Positions 10,901 to 20,374 of a stretch of 64,000 nt of DNA are shown here, one piece after another (position 1 is the stretch's first letter; each line of letters starts with the position of its first letter). Made by a program: the position numbers and the translations under genes. Under the pieces are notes generated by a model. The model did not search any database and was not told the origin of the DNA. It saw only the letters and a list, made by a program, of their open reading frames with translations. This stretch comes from an uncultured Porphyromonadaceae bacterium. Its GTDB lineage: Bacteria; Bacteroidota; Bacteroidia; Bacteroidales; Muribaculaceae. Where the stretch lies: contig CAMWMR010000011.1 of the NCBI GenBank assembly GCA_947175425.1, forward strand, positions 1 to 64,000. Reading direction: 5' to 3'.

Positions 10901-11452
10901 ATGAAAAAACAATTTATATGCACCAAGTGCGGATATATCCACGAGGGAGAAGAAGCTCCCGAAGTATGTCCGTTGTGCAAGGCTCCGAAGAGCGCATTCC
11001 GCGAATCCAACCCCGAAGAACTTTTGAAATTCGTTACCGAACATGAAGTTGGAGTAGCAAAAGGTTGCGACGAACAGATGATAGCCGACTTGACCGCTCA
11101 TTTCAACGGTGAATGTACAGAAGTTGGTATGTATCTGGCAATGAGCCGTCAGGCCGATCGCGAAGGCTATCCTGAAATTGCGGAAGCTTTCAAGCGTTAT
11201 GCTTTTGAAGAAGCCGAACATGCAGCACGTTTTGCCGAACTGTTGGGCGAATGCGTGTGGGATACTAAAACCAACCTTGAAAAGCGCATGATGGCCGAAG
11301 CCGGCGCGAACGAAGACAAGATGCGTATTGCTCGTCGTGCCAAGGAGTTGAATCTTGACGCAATTCATGACACCGTTCATGAAATGGCGAAGGACGAAGC
11401 TCGTCACGGCCGCGGTTTCTACGGACTTTTCCAGCGCTATTTCGGTAAGTAA
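10901..11452 (+). CDS. rubrerythrin-type protein (N-terminal rubredoxin-like domain plus ferritin-like domain)
   Basis: [10 protein letters not shown]...[31 protein letters not shown] diiron motifs. Confidence 0.92.
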   Translation: MKKQFICTKCGYIHEGEEAPEVCPLCKAPKSAFRESNPEELLKFVTEHEVGVAKGCDEQMIADLTAHFNGECTEVGMYLAMSRQADREGYPEIAEAFKRYAFEEAEHAARFAELLGECVWDTKTNLEKRMMAEAGANEDKMRIARRAKELNLDAIHDTVHEMAKDEARHGRGFYGLFQRYFGK

Positions 11453-11463
11453 GCGTAAGTAAT

Positions 11464-11506
11464 CATATACAAAAAGCGGGGGCATTGCCTCCGCTTTTTG
11501 TATATG
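11464..11506 (+). terminator. terminator after rubrerythrin gene
   Basis: 16-bp perfect dyad CATATACAAAAAGCGG/CCGCTTTTTGTATATG, 11-nt loop. Confidence 0.85.
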
Positions 11507-11560
11507 AGGCGGTGTGATTTTTAGTATTAGCCAAATAGCCGGAGCCGGGGATTTTTAACT

Positions 11561-11729
11561 ATAAGTAAGTGTTGAATATTAGTTTATACCATATTCCGGT
11601 AGCCTGTAGGCGATTTTCAACCTTGCTTGTCGGTCACAGAGCTACGGCTATGCTCCCTTCGCACAAGGCCGAAACTCATCCAACATTCAACCAAACTATA
11701 ATATAAACTAATATTCAACACTTACTTAT
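11561..11729. repeat. 169-bp MITE-like element with perfect 28-bp terminal inverted repeats
   Basis: ATAAGTAAGTGTTGAATATTAGTTTATA (11561-11588) and its exact reverse complement (11702-11729). Confidence 0.8.
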
Positions 11730-11839
11730 GAAATCCGTTCTAAATCTTAACATAAGTCAAAAGTAGACATAGTCTTACAATAAATAGAAATTTTGTGTTA
11801 TCTTTGCAAGAGTAAAACCAACATTTTCAAAAAACAGTT

Positions 11840-13525
11840 ATGAATCGCAAACTTTGCTATGTTGTCGCTGCGGGCTTAGTGCTGACAGTGAGCTCCTGCG
11901 GAAAGAAATTGGGTCAATTTTCGTCCGATTACTTTACCGCCGACCCCAATCCCCTTGAAGTAGTGGGAACTAACGTTCCCGGTCGCGTAAGTGCGAAGAT
12001 TCCCGCCAAGTTCTTTGTGAAGAATGCGGAAGTGACAGTAACACCGACGCTTGTATTCAACGGAAAGGAAGTGACATCGCAGGCATACTCGTTCCAGGGC
12101 GAGAAGGTACGCGGCAACAATCCGGTAATTTCGTACGAATACGGCGGCACGCAGACCATTCCCGTAAACTTTGTGTATGAACCTGAAATGGCAAAGAGCG
12201 AGCTTATGCTTGATTTTGCCGTAACCCAGGGCAACAAGCGTTATGTACTTCCTCGCGTAAAGGTAGCCGACGGAGTAGTGGCCACCGCCGCATTTGCCGA
12301 TGCAGCCGGTGTTAAACCCGCACTTGCCGCCGACGCTTTCCAGCGCATTATCAATGAGAAGTATGCGGCTGATATTATGTTCCTTATCAATCAGGCAAAT
12401 ATCCGCGCCGGCCAGCTCAAGACCGATGCAATGGCCGAGCTTCAGCGTGAAATCATAGCTGCAAACGGCGATACCTCGCGCGTGCTTCAGGAAATTAACA
12501 TTTCGTCGTATGCTTCGCCCGACGGTGGTGTTAAGCTGAACGAACGTCTTGCTTCCGACCGTGAAAAGAATACCAAAGATTACATGAGCAAGCAGCTGAA
12601 GAAGGATAAAATTACCGAATTCGGCGAACTTACCGCTCAGTTCACCGCACAGGACTGGGAAGGTTTCCAGAAGCTTGTAGCACAGAGCAATATCCAGGAT
12701 AAAGACCTTATTCTGAGCGTGCTTTCGATGTACAAAGATCCCGAACAGCGCGAACGTGAAATCCGCAATCTGTCGAGCGTATTCGAACAGCTTGCCGACC
12801 AGATTCTTCCCCGTCTGCGTTACTCTCGCATTACAGCTTCTATTGACGTGATTGGCAAGAGCGACTCGGAAATCAAGGCACTTCTTGCAAGCGATCCCAG
12901 CAAGCTCAGCGTTGAAGAAATTCTGTATGCCGCTACACTGACCGACAACAACGGCGAACGTCTGCGCATCTACGACCAGGCCGCCCGTCTTTATCCGAAT
13001 GACTACCGTACATGGAATGACCTTGGTATGGCTCAGTACATTGACGGTGATTACGATGCCGCCAAGCGTTCGTTCCAGAAGGCAGCAAGCATGGGCAATA
13101 ATCCCGAGCCTCAGATGAACCTCGGTTTGATTGAGATGCTTAACGGCAACTACAACAAGGCAAACCAGTACTTTGGCAGCGCTGCAGGCGTTGAAGAACT
13201 TGGCGATGCACTTGGCGTATACTACCTGAAGCAGGGCGACGCCGCTGCCGCCGTTAAGGCTTTTGGCAATACAAAGAGCAACAATGCAGCTCTTGCCCAG
13301 ATTCTTACCAAGGATTATTCCAAAGCAAAGAGCACACTTGCAGGTATTGACAACCCCAATGCTGTAACATACTACCTGATGGCAGTTCTGGGCGCACGTA
13401 CCAATAACGAATCGATGCTTAACACCAATCTTCGTCAGGCAGTTCGCATGGACAGCAGCCTTGCCGGCCGTGCGCTGAATGACCTCGAATTCAAGAATTA
13501 CAATCTTTCGAAGGCGCTGAACTAA
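11840..13525 (+). CDS. TPR-containing lipoprotein
   Basis: lipobox LTVSSCGKK; TPR repeats YRTWNDLGMAQYIDGDYDAAKRSFQKAASMGNN; preceded by TATCTTTG box. Confidence 0.85.
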   Translation: MNRKLCYVVAAGLVLTVSSCGKKLGQFSSDYFTADPNPLEVVGTNVPGRVSAKIPAKFFVKNAEVTVTPTLVFNGKEVTSQAYSFQGEKVRGNNPVISYEYGGTQTIPVNFVYEPEMAKSELMLDFAVTQGNKRYVLPRVKVADGVVATAAFADAAGVKPALAADAFQRIINEKYAADIMFLINQANIRAGQLKTDAMAELQREIIAANGDTSRVLQEINISSYASPDGGVKLNERLASDREKNTKDYMSKQLKKDKITEFGELTAQFTAQDWEGFQKLVAQSNIQDKDLILSVLSMYKDPEQREREIRNLSSVFEQLADQILPRLRYSRITASIDVIGKSDSEIKALLASDPSKLSVEEILYAATLTDNNGERLRIYDQAARLYPNDYRTWNDLGMAQYIDGDYDAAKRSFQKAASMGNNPEPQMNLGLIEMLNGNYNKANQYFGSAAGVEELGDALGVYYLKQGDAAAAVKAFGNTKSNNAALAQILTKDYSKAKSTLAGIDNPNAVTYYLMAVLGARTNNESMLNTNLRQAVRMDSSLAGRALNDLEFKNYNLSKALN

Positions 13526-13584
13526 GCTGTTGCTAAGCTTAGGAAAAGATAATTTGCGAGCTGCGAGGCTTGCAGAATGAAAAG

Positions 13585-13618
13585 AAGTCGTGTTCCATTC
13601 GTGGAGCACGACTTTTTT
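13585..13618 (+). terminator. terminator of TPR lipoprotein gene
   Basis: AAGTCGTG...CACGACTT stem then T-tract. Confidence 0.8.
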
Positions 13619-13711
13619 TAACGAGTGTTAATTTGCAAGGGCACAGAGTTGGTTATGAGGTGTTTGGAACGGGATGTGAAATGTTAAATGCAAAAATTTT
13701 GCGTTTATGTA

Positions 13712-13742
13712 TTGACAAACGCAAATTTATGTTGTAACTTTG
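13712..13742 (+). promoter_or_regulatory. Bacteroidetes-type promoter upstream of orphan ORF
   Basis: TTG (13712-13714), 20-bp spacer, TAACTTTG (13735-13742). Confidence 0.65.
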
Positions 13743-13879
13743 CGGTGTGAGAGTTGAAGAGTTCAACTTTTGAAGTAAGGGCTGAGGGGCCTGAACTGAT
13801 GTGGGGAGTTCGCTCCCAAGGTGCAAAATTTTTATCAAATTTCAAATTCATTTATCCATTAATTCAAATTCAAATTGCC

Positions 13880-14533
13880 ATGAACAGAAAATATGCTGAT
13901 TTTATTCCGGGACGTCAACTTAACGAGCAGGAGCTCAAGTTTATAACTGCCGCAGAACGTGCGCGAAAGAGTCCGGGAGGAGGTAGAATCGTTATAGCTC
14001 CGAAGAAGGGTGTGGATTATACGCGAACGATTCTCGAGTATTTAAACTATGTGTACAAGCATGTGTATCCGAGCGTTATAAATCAATATAACGGGGCTGA
14101 CTTGTGCGTGATTGCGGATAATTTAAAGGATCCTGCGATGCAGTATTGTCGCAGAAGGTTTCGGTGTCGATATTCGACTCCACGCAGCCTGTACGGCTGT
14201 CGTGGCGGTACGTTCAATGTTATTTGGATTCGTACCACGGAGTGGAATTTCTATTGGCTGCGAGTGGCCTGCGAGGCTATTCACTTAGAGAATGCCGTGA
14301 TTATTATTCAGCTGATACGTCCGTGTCATCAAGTGCCGGATTATTACCGTCCGTTTGAGGATTATTTGCCGAAGGTGCGTAAGCGTGCGATGAGTTCGCC
14401 TCCGCCTTTGCCTCCGGAGTTTTTGGAGGCTTATTGGGAGGTCAACAGGTACGAAGACCTGTATTTGGAGGATATTTTGTTTGAACTAAGTATTTACGAG
14501 CGGAAGCGAGGGCTCAGAGCTTTTCTCCGTTAA
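13880..14533 (+). CDS. hypothetical orphan protein (start at 13880 preferred over the ORF-track start 13754)
   Basis: MNRKYADFIPGRQLNEQELKF...; downstream of promoter and leader; no family recognised. Confidence 0.5.
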   Translation: MNRKYADFIPGRQLNEQELKFITAAERARKSPGGGRIVIAPKKGVDYTRTILEYLNYVYKHVYPSVINQYNGADLCVIADNLKDPAMQYCRRRFRCRYSTPRSLYGCRGGTFNVIWIRTTEWNFYWLRVACEAIHLENAVIIIQLIRPCHQVPDYYRPFEDYLPKVRKRAMSSPPPLPPEFLEAYWEVNRYEDLYLEDILFELSIYERKRGLRAFLR

Positions 14534-15027
14534 GGAGTGTGTTTGAGCCAATCTTTAGAAGTCTTTTCGGCCTGATTTTAGCTTTCAGTCTCGAAAATTC
14601 ATTCTCAATCTTGATATTATTTTAATTCAAACACACTCCGCGGTAGCTGCCACCGCGCCTCGTTTGGGGTTAAGCAGCGAAGAGTACATTGACATTGTGG
14701 GTTAAGAGAGAACGTAGTGTTTGCAAGTTGTATGCACCCGGGTGTATACCTACATGAGAGGCGACGCTCTTGGGAAAATGGGTTTTGACGGCACTCACAA
14801 AATAATAAATTTACATTTGTTGCTTTGTTTTCGTCGGTATATTCTTGCAAAATAAATTTTGCCGAATATTCCTCCTCAAACCAGCTCCAAATATATTTGT
14901 ATTTTGCCTGTTGGCCGGCTCAAGAAAAAAGACAATATATTTTATTTGCTCTCAACTTATTCGTAACTTTGCAGTGATATTGATTGAATTGATATCGATT
15001 GGAATTGATTGAATTGATTTAGACTGT

Positions 15028-17229
15028 ATGAAATTACGATATGCAATAGTTGCCTTGTCGGCTTTGATGAGTGTTGGAGTTAGTGGTGCTTTGCCTATGC
15101 GCAATGCAGCCGTTGGTGAGCTTAGTCAGTATACTGCTCCGATGACAACACCGCGCAGTGTTGATTTGGTTTTTATGCCTGACGGAAAGCGCTATGTGAG
15201 CAAGAGTGCTGACGGTCGCGAGCTTGTTATAAGCGATATTGCGAGCGGTAAGGAGACAGAGGTGCTTGTATCGCTTGACCGTACGCGAGAAACTACGTTG
15301 CCGGATTTTGACGGTTTTGCGCTGAGTCCGGACGCGAGCAAGGTTTTGCTATGGCGTAACAGCGAGCCGGTATACCGGCGGTCGTTTACGGCGGAGTACT
15401 ATGTTTACGAGGTTCGTTCGCGCTTGCTTAAGCCGTTGTCGGTGAATCATCCCCGGCAGATGAATGCGTTGTTTTCGCCCGATTCGCGAATGGTAGCTTT
15501 TGTTTCGGAGGGTAATATCTATGTTGCGAAGCTTGATTACGGGACGGAAGTAGCCGTTACGGAAGATGCAGCAGCGGGCAAGATTATCAACGGCAGTACT
15601 GACTGGACCTATGAGGAGGAATTCGGTGTTACATCGTTGATGACGTGGGCACCCGACAATCTGACATTGTGCTACGTGCGGTTTGACGAGAGCGCCGTTC
15701 CGAGCTATACGCTGCCAATTTACGAGGGCACTTGCGACCGCAAAGAGGCGTACAGCCTTTATCCGGGCGTAATGAGCTACAAGTATCCTGTTGCGGGCGA
15801 GGTGAACTCGAAAGTGAGTGTGCACAGCTACGATGTAGAGACCCGCAAGACCAAGGCTATAGAGTTTCCCGGAGGTGCGCCTTACTATATTCCGAGGATA
15901 GAATACGGCCCGAAGGAAAGTATGCTAATGGTGAGCACGTTGAATCGCGACCAGAATGTTTTTGAGCTGTTCAGTGTGAATCCGAAATCGACCGTTGCGC
16001 GTTCGATTTATACAGACAAGTCGAGTGCGTGGATAGAAGAGGATTGCTATTCGGGTCTTTGCTTTTATGAAAATTCGTTTGTTGTAGCCTCGAGCGAGAG
16101 CGGTTTTATGCGTTACAGCGAGTATTCGTATGCCGGCGCCAAGCTTAAAGATATAAGCAAGGGCGATGCCGATGCAACGGCTTACTACGGCCGCGATGCG
16201 CAGGGTAATTACTACTATCAGGCAGCGTCGCCCCGCGCGATGGACAGAACCGTCTATAAGCTTGATGCGAAGGGTAATACCGTTGCCGTTAGCCTTGAAG
16301 AGGGTACTTCGGCCGCAGTTCTTGCTCCCGGCGGCGAGAGCATGTTGCTGAGCTACAACAATACTGTTACGCCTCCGGTTTACAAGCTTTGCAAGACTAA
16401 CGGAAAGGAAATAAGGACACTTGAGGATAATGCCGACTATGCCTCGCGCACCAAAGGCCTTGTGGCCGCGAAAGAATTCTTTACCATGCAGGGCGAAGAC
16501 GGCGTAAGTCTTAACGGCTACATAATCAAGCCATTCGGTTTTGACAGCGGGAAGAAATATCCTGTAATCATGAGCCAGTACAGCGGTCCCGGCTCGCAGC
16601 AGGTGCTCGACAAATGGGTGCTTGACTGGGAAAGCTACTATGCAAAGCAGGGATTTGTTGTTGTTTGCGTAGACGGCAGGGGTACCGGAGGCCGCGGCAC
16701 TGCATTCAGGACTTCGGTATACAAGAATCTGGGACATTATGAGACAATAGACCAGATTTCGGCGGCCCGTTATGTATCGCGTCTGCCGTATGTTAATGCT
16801 TCGCAGATAGGTATTTACGGCTGGAGCTTCGGCGGTTACGAAGCGCTGATGTGCGCGTCGGCTGACAATTCGCCTTATGCCGCCGCCGTGAGTGTTGCTC
16901 CCGTAACCGACTGGCGCTATTATGATACTGTTTATACCGAGCGCTTTATGCTGACACCGCAGCAGAACGAGAGCGGTTATAACAGTTCGTCGGCAATAGG
17001 GCGTGCGCTTCATCTCTCGTGTCCGTTGCTTGTGATGTACGGCACTTCGGACGATAATGTTCATCCTGCCAACTCGCTGCAGTATGTAAGCACACTCCAG
17101 AGTGCGGGAATTCTGTGCGATATGTTTGTTTTCCCGAATATGAACCACAGCATAAACGGTTGCAATGCCCGAGCAGTTGTGTATGCCCGAATGCTTGAGT
17201 TCTTTAAAGACAAGCTTGGAGTGAAATGA
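15028..17229 (+). CDS. dipeptidyl peptidase IV (S9B)
   Basis: N-terminal propeller; GWSFGGYEAL Ser motif; GTSDDNVHPANS; NMNHSI. Confidence 0.95.
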   Translation: MKLRYAIVALSALMSVGVSGALPMRNAAVGELSQYTAPMTTPRSVDLVFMPDGKRYVSKSADGRELVISDIASGKETEVLVSLDRTRETTLPDFDGFALSPDASKVLLWRNSEPVYRRSFTAEYYVYEVRSRLLKPLSVNHPRQMNALFSPDSRMVAFVSEGNIYVAKLDYGTEVAVTEDAAAGKIINGSTDWTYEEEFGVTSLMTWAPDNLTLCYVRFDESAVPSYTLPIYEGTCDRKEAYSLYPGVMSYKYPVAGEVNSKVSVHSYDVETRKTKAIEFPGGAPYYIPRIEYGPKESMLMVSTLNRDQNVFELFSVNPKSTVARSIYTDKSSAWIEEDCYSGLCFYENSFVVASSESGFMRYSEYSYAGAKLKDISKGDADATAYYGRDAQGNYYYQAASPRAMDRTVYKLDAKGNTVAVSLEEGTSAAVLAPGGESMLLSYNNTVTPPVYKLCKTNGKEIRTLEDNADYASRTKGLVAAKEFFTMQGEDGVSLNGYIIKPFGFDSGKKYPVIMSQYSGPGSQQVLDKWVLDWESYYAKQGFVVVCVDGRGTGGRGTAFRTSVYKNLGHYETIDQISAARYVSRLPYVNASQIGIYGWSFGGYEALMCASADNSPYAAAVSVAPVTDWRYYDTVYTERFMLTPQQNESGYNSSSAIGRALHLSCPLLVMYGTSDDNVHPANSLQYVSTLQSAGILCDMFVFPNMNHSINGCNARAVVYARMLEFFKDKLGVK

Positions 17230-18566
17230 GCAGTGCGGCAGAAGACAAGGAATTGCGGCAGCGCCCCGATGTTGTGCTGCGCGTGCTTTGGCGTAACTGG
17301 GCAATAGCTTTCGGCGCGATAGTGCTGCCGATAGTATTGGGCAGTTTTATTCCGAAGGTATGGCTTCCGTTTATAGTTCTTGCCGAGGTGTGGGGCTTGG
17401 GCGTGAGCATGCGTTCGCGGATTACGGAGAGTGTGAGTTCTTGCTCACTGATAATAATGCTTGCAATGCGCTCGCTTGCAGTGACGGCGATAGCAATGGC
17501 CGGCGTAGTTATACTCTGCACCGACTGGCTTGTGCCGACTGTTATACATTTGAAAGTCTATAACAGCGAGATACCTTTTATAGCATGTCTGATATCGTTT
17601 CCCGTTTGTGCCATATTCAGTTTGATATCGCTATATGGAGGCGGTTCCGAGCGTTATTTCCGGCGCTGCCAGCAGCGTCACGGCTACTATGCGGGCGACA
17701 ATATAGTTGCGACGCTATACTTCAGGGAGTCGCGTTACCAGGCCTTGATACTGCTTGTTCTGTCGCTTTTGCTTGGTGGAGTTGAATACTGGTACTATTT
17801 TACCCGTTATATCAACTCGAATCTTAATACCCCCGACCGTTTCTTTTTCAATTATATGCCGCTTGCGATATATTTGCTGTCGCTGTTTTTTATGGAAGGA
17901 CGTTACGGCGGATTGCGGCGGCTGTACGGCGATTTGGCAAAGAATTCGGGCATAGACCGAACTCATACACTTGTGCGTTACCTTGTATTTTGCGGCGACG
18001 AGCTTCTTTTAAAGGAGAATGCGGGCATGCAGTGGGATACACCTGTCCAGCTAAAGTTGGGGCGTACGCAGAGCATTGGCGAGCGCCAGGCGCGGACGAT
18101 GTTTGCCGAGCATACCGAGCTTGAGGAATTCGGGATGCGTTATTGCTTTACGAACAGCGGATTTATTCACGGAATCAATGTGTTGCATTATGCCGTGTTT
18201 ATAAATCCCGAGCAGAAGAGCCTTTTCCCGGGCGAAGATGTGTGGTTCAATGCCTATATGCTCGACCGCGGTCTTGCCGAGAATATGCTTGCGCCGATAC
18301 TTGCGAACGAGCTTTTCAGGATTCATACCATAACGATGGCGTGGAAGACTTACGACCGCAAGGGCAAGCGTCTATATCCTGTCCGTCATTACCGTCCGAC
18401 GTTCCGTTTCCGTGATTTGCAGAAGTGGGATGTCGATTACGATGACGAGAGCTGGTTTGCAATAGCGAGCAATAACGAGGACAGGCGTTTTTATCGTTTG
18501 CGGAAGTTCTGGGACAAAGTTACCGGTGTAGCCGATAAAAAGCAGACAGATGAGGCGGGGCAGTAA
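17226..18566 (+). CDS. hypothetical multi-pass membrane protein
   Basis: 446 aa, about 6 TM segments then soluble C-term; ATGA overlap with DPP-IV gene. Confidence 0.75.
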   Translation: MSSAAEDKELRQRPDVVLRVLWRNWAIAFGAIVLPIVLGSFIPKVWLPFIVLAEVWGLGVSMRSRITESVSSCSLIIMLAMRSLAVTAIAMAGVVILCTDWLVPTVIHLKVYNSEIPFIACLISFPVCAIFSLISLYGGGSERYFRRCQQRHGYYAGDNIVATLYFRESRYQALILLVLSLLLGGVEYWYYFTRYINSNLNTPDRFFFNYMPLAIYLLSLFFMEGRYGGLRRLYGDLAKNSGIDRTHTLVRYLVFCGDELLLKENAGMQWDTPVQLKLGRTQSIGERQARTMFAEHTELEEFGMRYCFTNSGFIHGINVLHYAVFINPEQKSLFPGEDVWFNAYMLDRGLAENMLAPILANELFRIHTITMAWKTYDRKGKRLYPVRHYRPTFRFRDLQKWDVDYDDESWFAIASNNEDRRFYRLRKFWDKVTGVADKKQTDEAGQ

Positions 18567-19479
18567 GCGACTTGTAGCAGTTGTAGGGCCTACGGCTTGC
18601 GGAAAGACTCGCAGAGGTGTTTTGCTTGCGCGAGCTTTTGACGGCGAGATTGTGAGCGCCGACTCCCGTCAGGTTTACAGCGGCATGGATGTCGGGACCG
18701 GCAAGGATTTGTGTGATTACGGCGATGATGTTGCGTATCACATGATTGACGTTGTCCCGGCGGGTTACAGGTATAATCTTTACGAATATCTGCGTGATGC
18801 CCGTGCGGCGCTTGATGATATTGCAGTGCGAGGGAAGCAAGCGATAGTAGTCGGTGGTACGGGTCTTTATGTAGAGTCGTTGCTCAAAGGTATTTATTTG
18901 CCGGAAGTTCCGGAGAATCCCGGTTTGCGGGATGAGCTTCGCGGGAAAAGTATAGAAGAACTTACGGCTATACTTGCGTCGATGAAGCGGTTGCATAATA
19001 CAACCGATGTTGACACAGCGCAGCGTGCAATACGCGCTATTGAAATTGAGCGTTATTATGCCGAACATCCCGCGGAGGCGGCCTTGGCACGAAATCCTCG
19101 ACCGCTCGATGCCGTTGTTGTTGGTATAGATGTTCCTCGCGATGTTCGTCGTGAGCTTATAAGCCAAAGAATGCGCCGGCGCTTTGATTCGGAGGATATG
19201 CTTGCCGAGGTTGAAGGCTTGTTGTCGTCGGGAGTTTCGGCAGAAGATTTGTTGTACTACGGGCTTGAGTATAAGTTTTTGACATTGTATTTGACCGGCG
19301 CGATGAGCCGAGCGGAAATGGAAAACGGGCTTGAAACGGCAATTCATCAGTTTGCGAAGCGCCAGATGACGTGGTTCCGCGGCATGGAGCGCAGAGGCTA
19401 TACAATTCATTGGTTACGGTGGGATATGGACGATGATTCGTTTGTTGCTGCCGTTACGGATTTGCTTGGCGATGAATAG
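18550..19479 (+). CDS. miaA: tRNA dimethylallyltransferase
   Basis: VVGPTACGKT, SADSRQVYSGMDVGTGK motifs. Confidence 0.95.
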   Translation: MRRGSKRLVAVVGPTACGKTRRGVLLARAFDGEIVSADSRQVYSGMDVGTGKDLCDYGDDVAYHMIDVVPAGYRYNLYEYLRDARAALDDIAVRGKQAIVVGGTGLYVESLLKGIYLPEVPENPGLRDELRGKSIEELTAILASMKRLHNTTDVDTAQRAIRAIEIERYYAEHPAEAALARNPRPLDAVVVGIDVPRDVRRELISQRMRRRFDSEDMLAEVEGLLSSGVSAEDLLYYGLEYKFLTLYLTGAMSRAEMENGLETAIHQFAKRQMTWFRGMERRGYTIHWLRWDMDDDSFVAAVTDLLGDE

Positions 19480-20374
19480 GTTTTTACTGTGGATTCTGTT
19501 TGTTGGCGCATGTTTTTGCAGTGCGGCACAGGAATTTGCGGTGCTTGAACGCGGAGTTGATTTTGTTAATTACCATGTGCGTGTTAAGGCGGCCTCGCGC
19601 GGAGCATCGGTTCTGAGCTTGTATTGGAATTATTCGGATTCGGGCAATTACCGATGTGCGCGGGTTTTTATTCCTTCGGCAATTGATGCGGATAAAAGCG
19701 GGGGAGCGCTGTTGAAATGTGTTTTAGGGGAGCTTCGCAATGGAGATTATGTTGCGGGCGAGGAGTTTCGCGGTTCGGTTGCTTATGTTCCGGGTAGTGC
19801 GGAGGTTTCGGCAGTTCTTAAGTATGCCGATTGCATGGGCGTTCTTGAAATAGGCAGTCGCGGAGCCGAAATGAGTGTTCCTGTTGAGTTTGACGGTTCT
19901 GTTGGCGGCAGTATTGGCGCCGGGCTTGAGGGACGCGGCGAAATTGTGCGTAATACGCTGTTGAACCGATATATAGAGCCGGCAGCCGTGTCGCAGTTCG
20001 GGAATGACGATGAGCTTGAGGAATATATTGCTGCTTCGGACGACAAGCGGGAGGCCGTGTGGGAATATATGGATCGCGATTTCAAGAATGCCTCGGTTAG
20101 CTATGAGCCGGGCGTGCTTGCGAGTGTGAGCGACGGAGCCGGCGGTTATGTGCTTGTGGCGGTTGAAGAGGGCGCGTCACCACTTTTAGAGAAGGGACGG
20201 ATGTATCCTACAGTTTTTGAGAATAATTTTGATTTGCGCTGGCATACTGCCGACGGTCGCGTGATAGAGCGCGAGTCGAATGCCACTTTTGAGCTTGAAG
20301 ATAATGTTCTGCGGTTGAGTTTTCCGGCCGAGAACGCTACGATTCGTTTCCGTCGTCGGGTATTGTGCCGGTGA
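19472..20374 (+). CDS. hypothetical secreted protein
   Basis: signal peptide MNRFLLWILFVGACFCSAAQ; start overlaps miaA stop. Confidence 0.7.
   Translation: MNRFLLWILFVGACFCSAAQEFAVLERGVDFVNYHVRVKAASRGASVLSLYWNYSDSGNYRCARVFIPSAIDADKSGGALLKCVLGELRNGDYVAGEEFRGSVAYVPGSAEVSAVLKYADCMGVLEIGSRGAEMSVPVEFDGSVGGSIGAGLEGRGEIVRNTLLNRYIEPAAVSQFGNDDELEEYIAASDDKREAVWEYMDRDFKNASVSYEPGVLASVSDGAGGYVLVAVEEGASPLLEKGRMYPTVFENNFDLRWHTADGRVIERESNATFELEDNVLRLSFPAENATIRFRRRVLCR

Noticed and set aside
11876-13609. 577-aa open frame antisense to the TPR lipoprotein gene
   Set aside because: Sense strand has lipobox, TPR repeats and promoter; the antisense frame is open only because of codon bias. No RBS or recognisable protein features.
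13754-13879. N-terminal 42-codon extension of the orphan ORF (MKSSTFEVRAEGPELMWG...)
   Set aside because: Contains two hairpins and AT-rich non-coding-like sequence; ATG at 13880 is the better start.
15925-17304. 459-aa antisense ORF opposite DPP-IV
   Set aside because: Shadow ORF; the + strand has clear S9 catalytic motifs.
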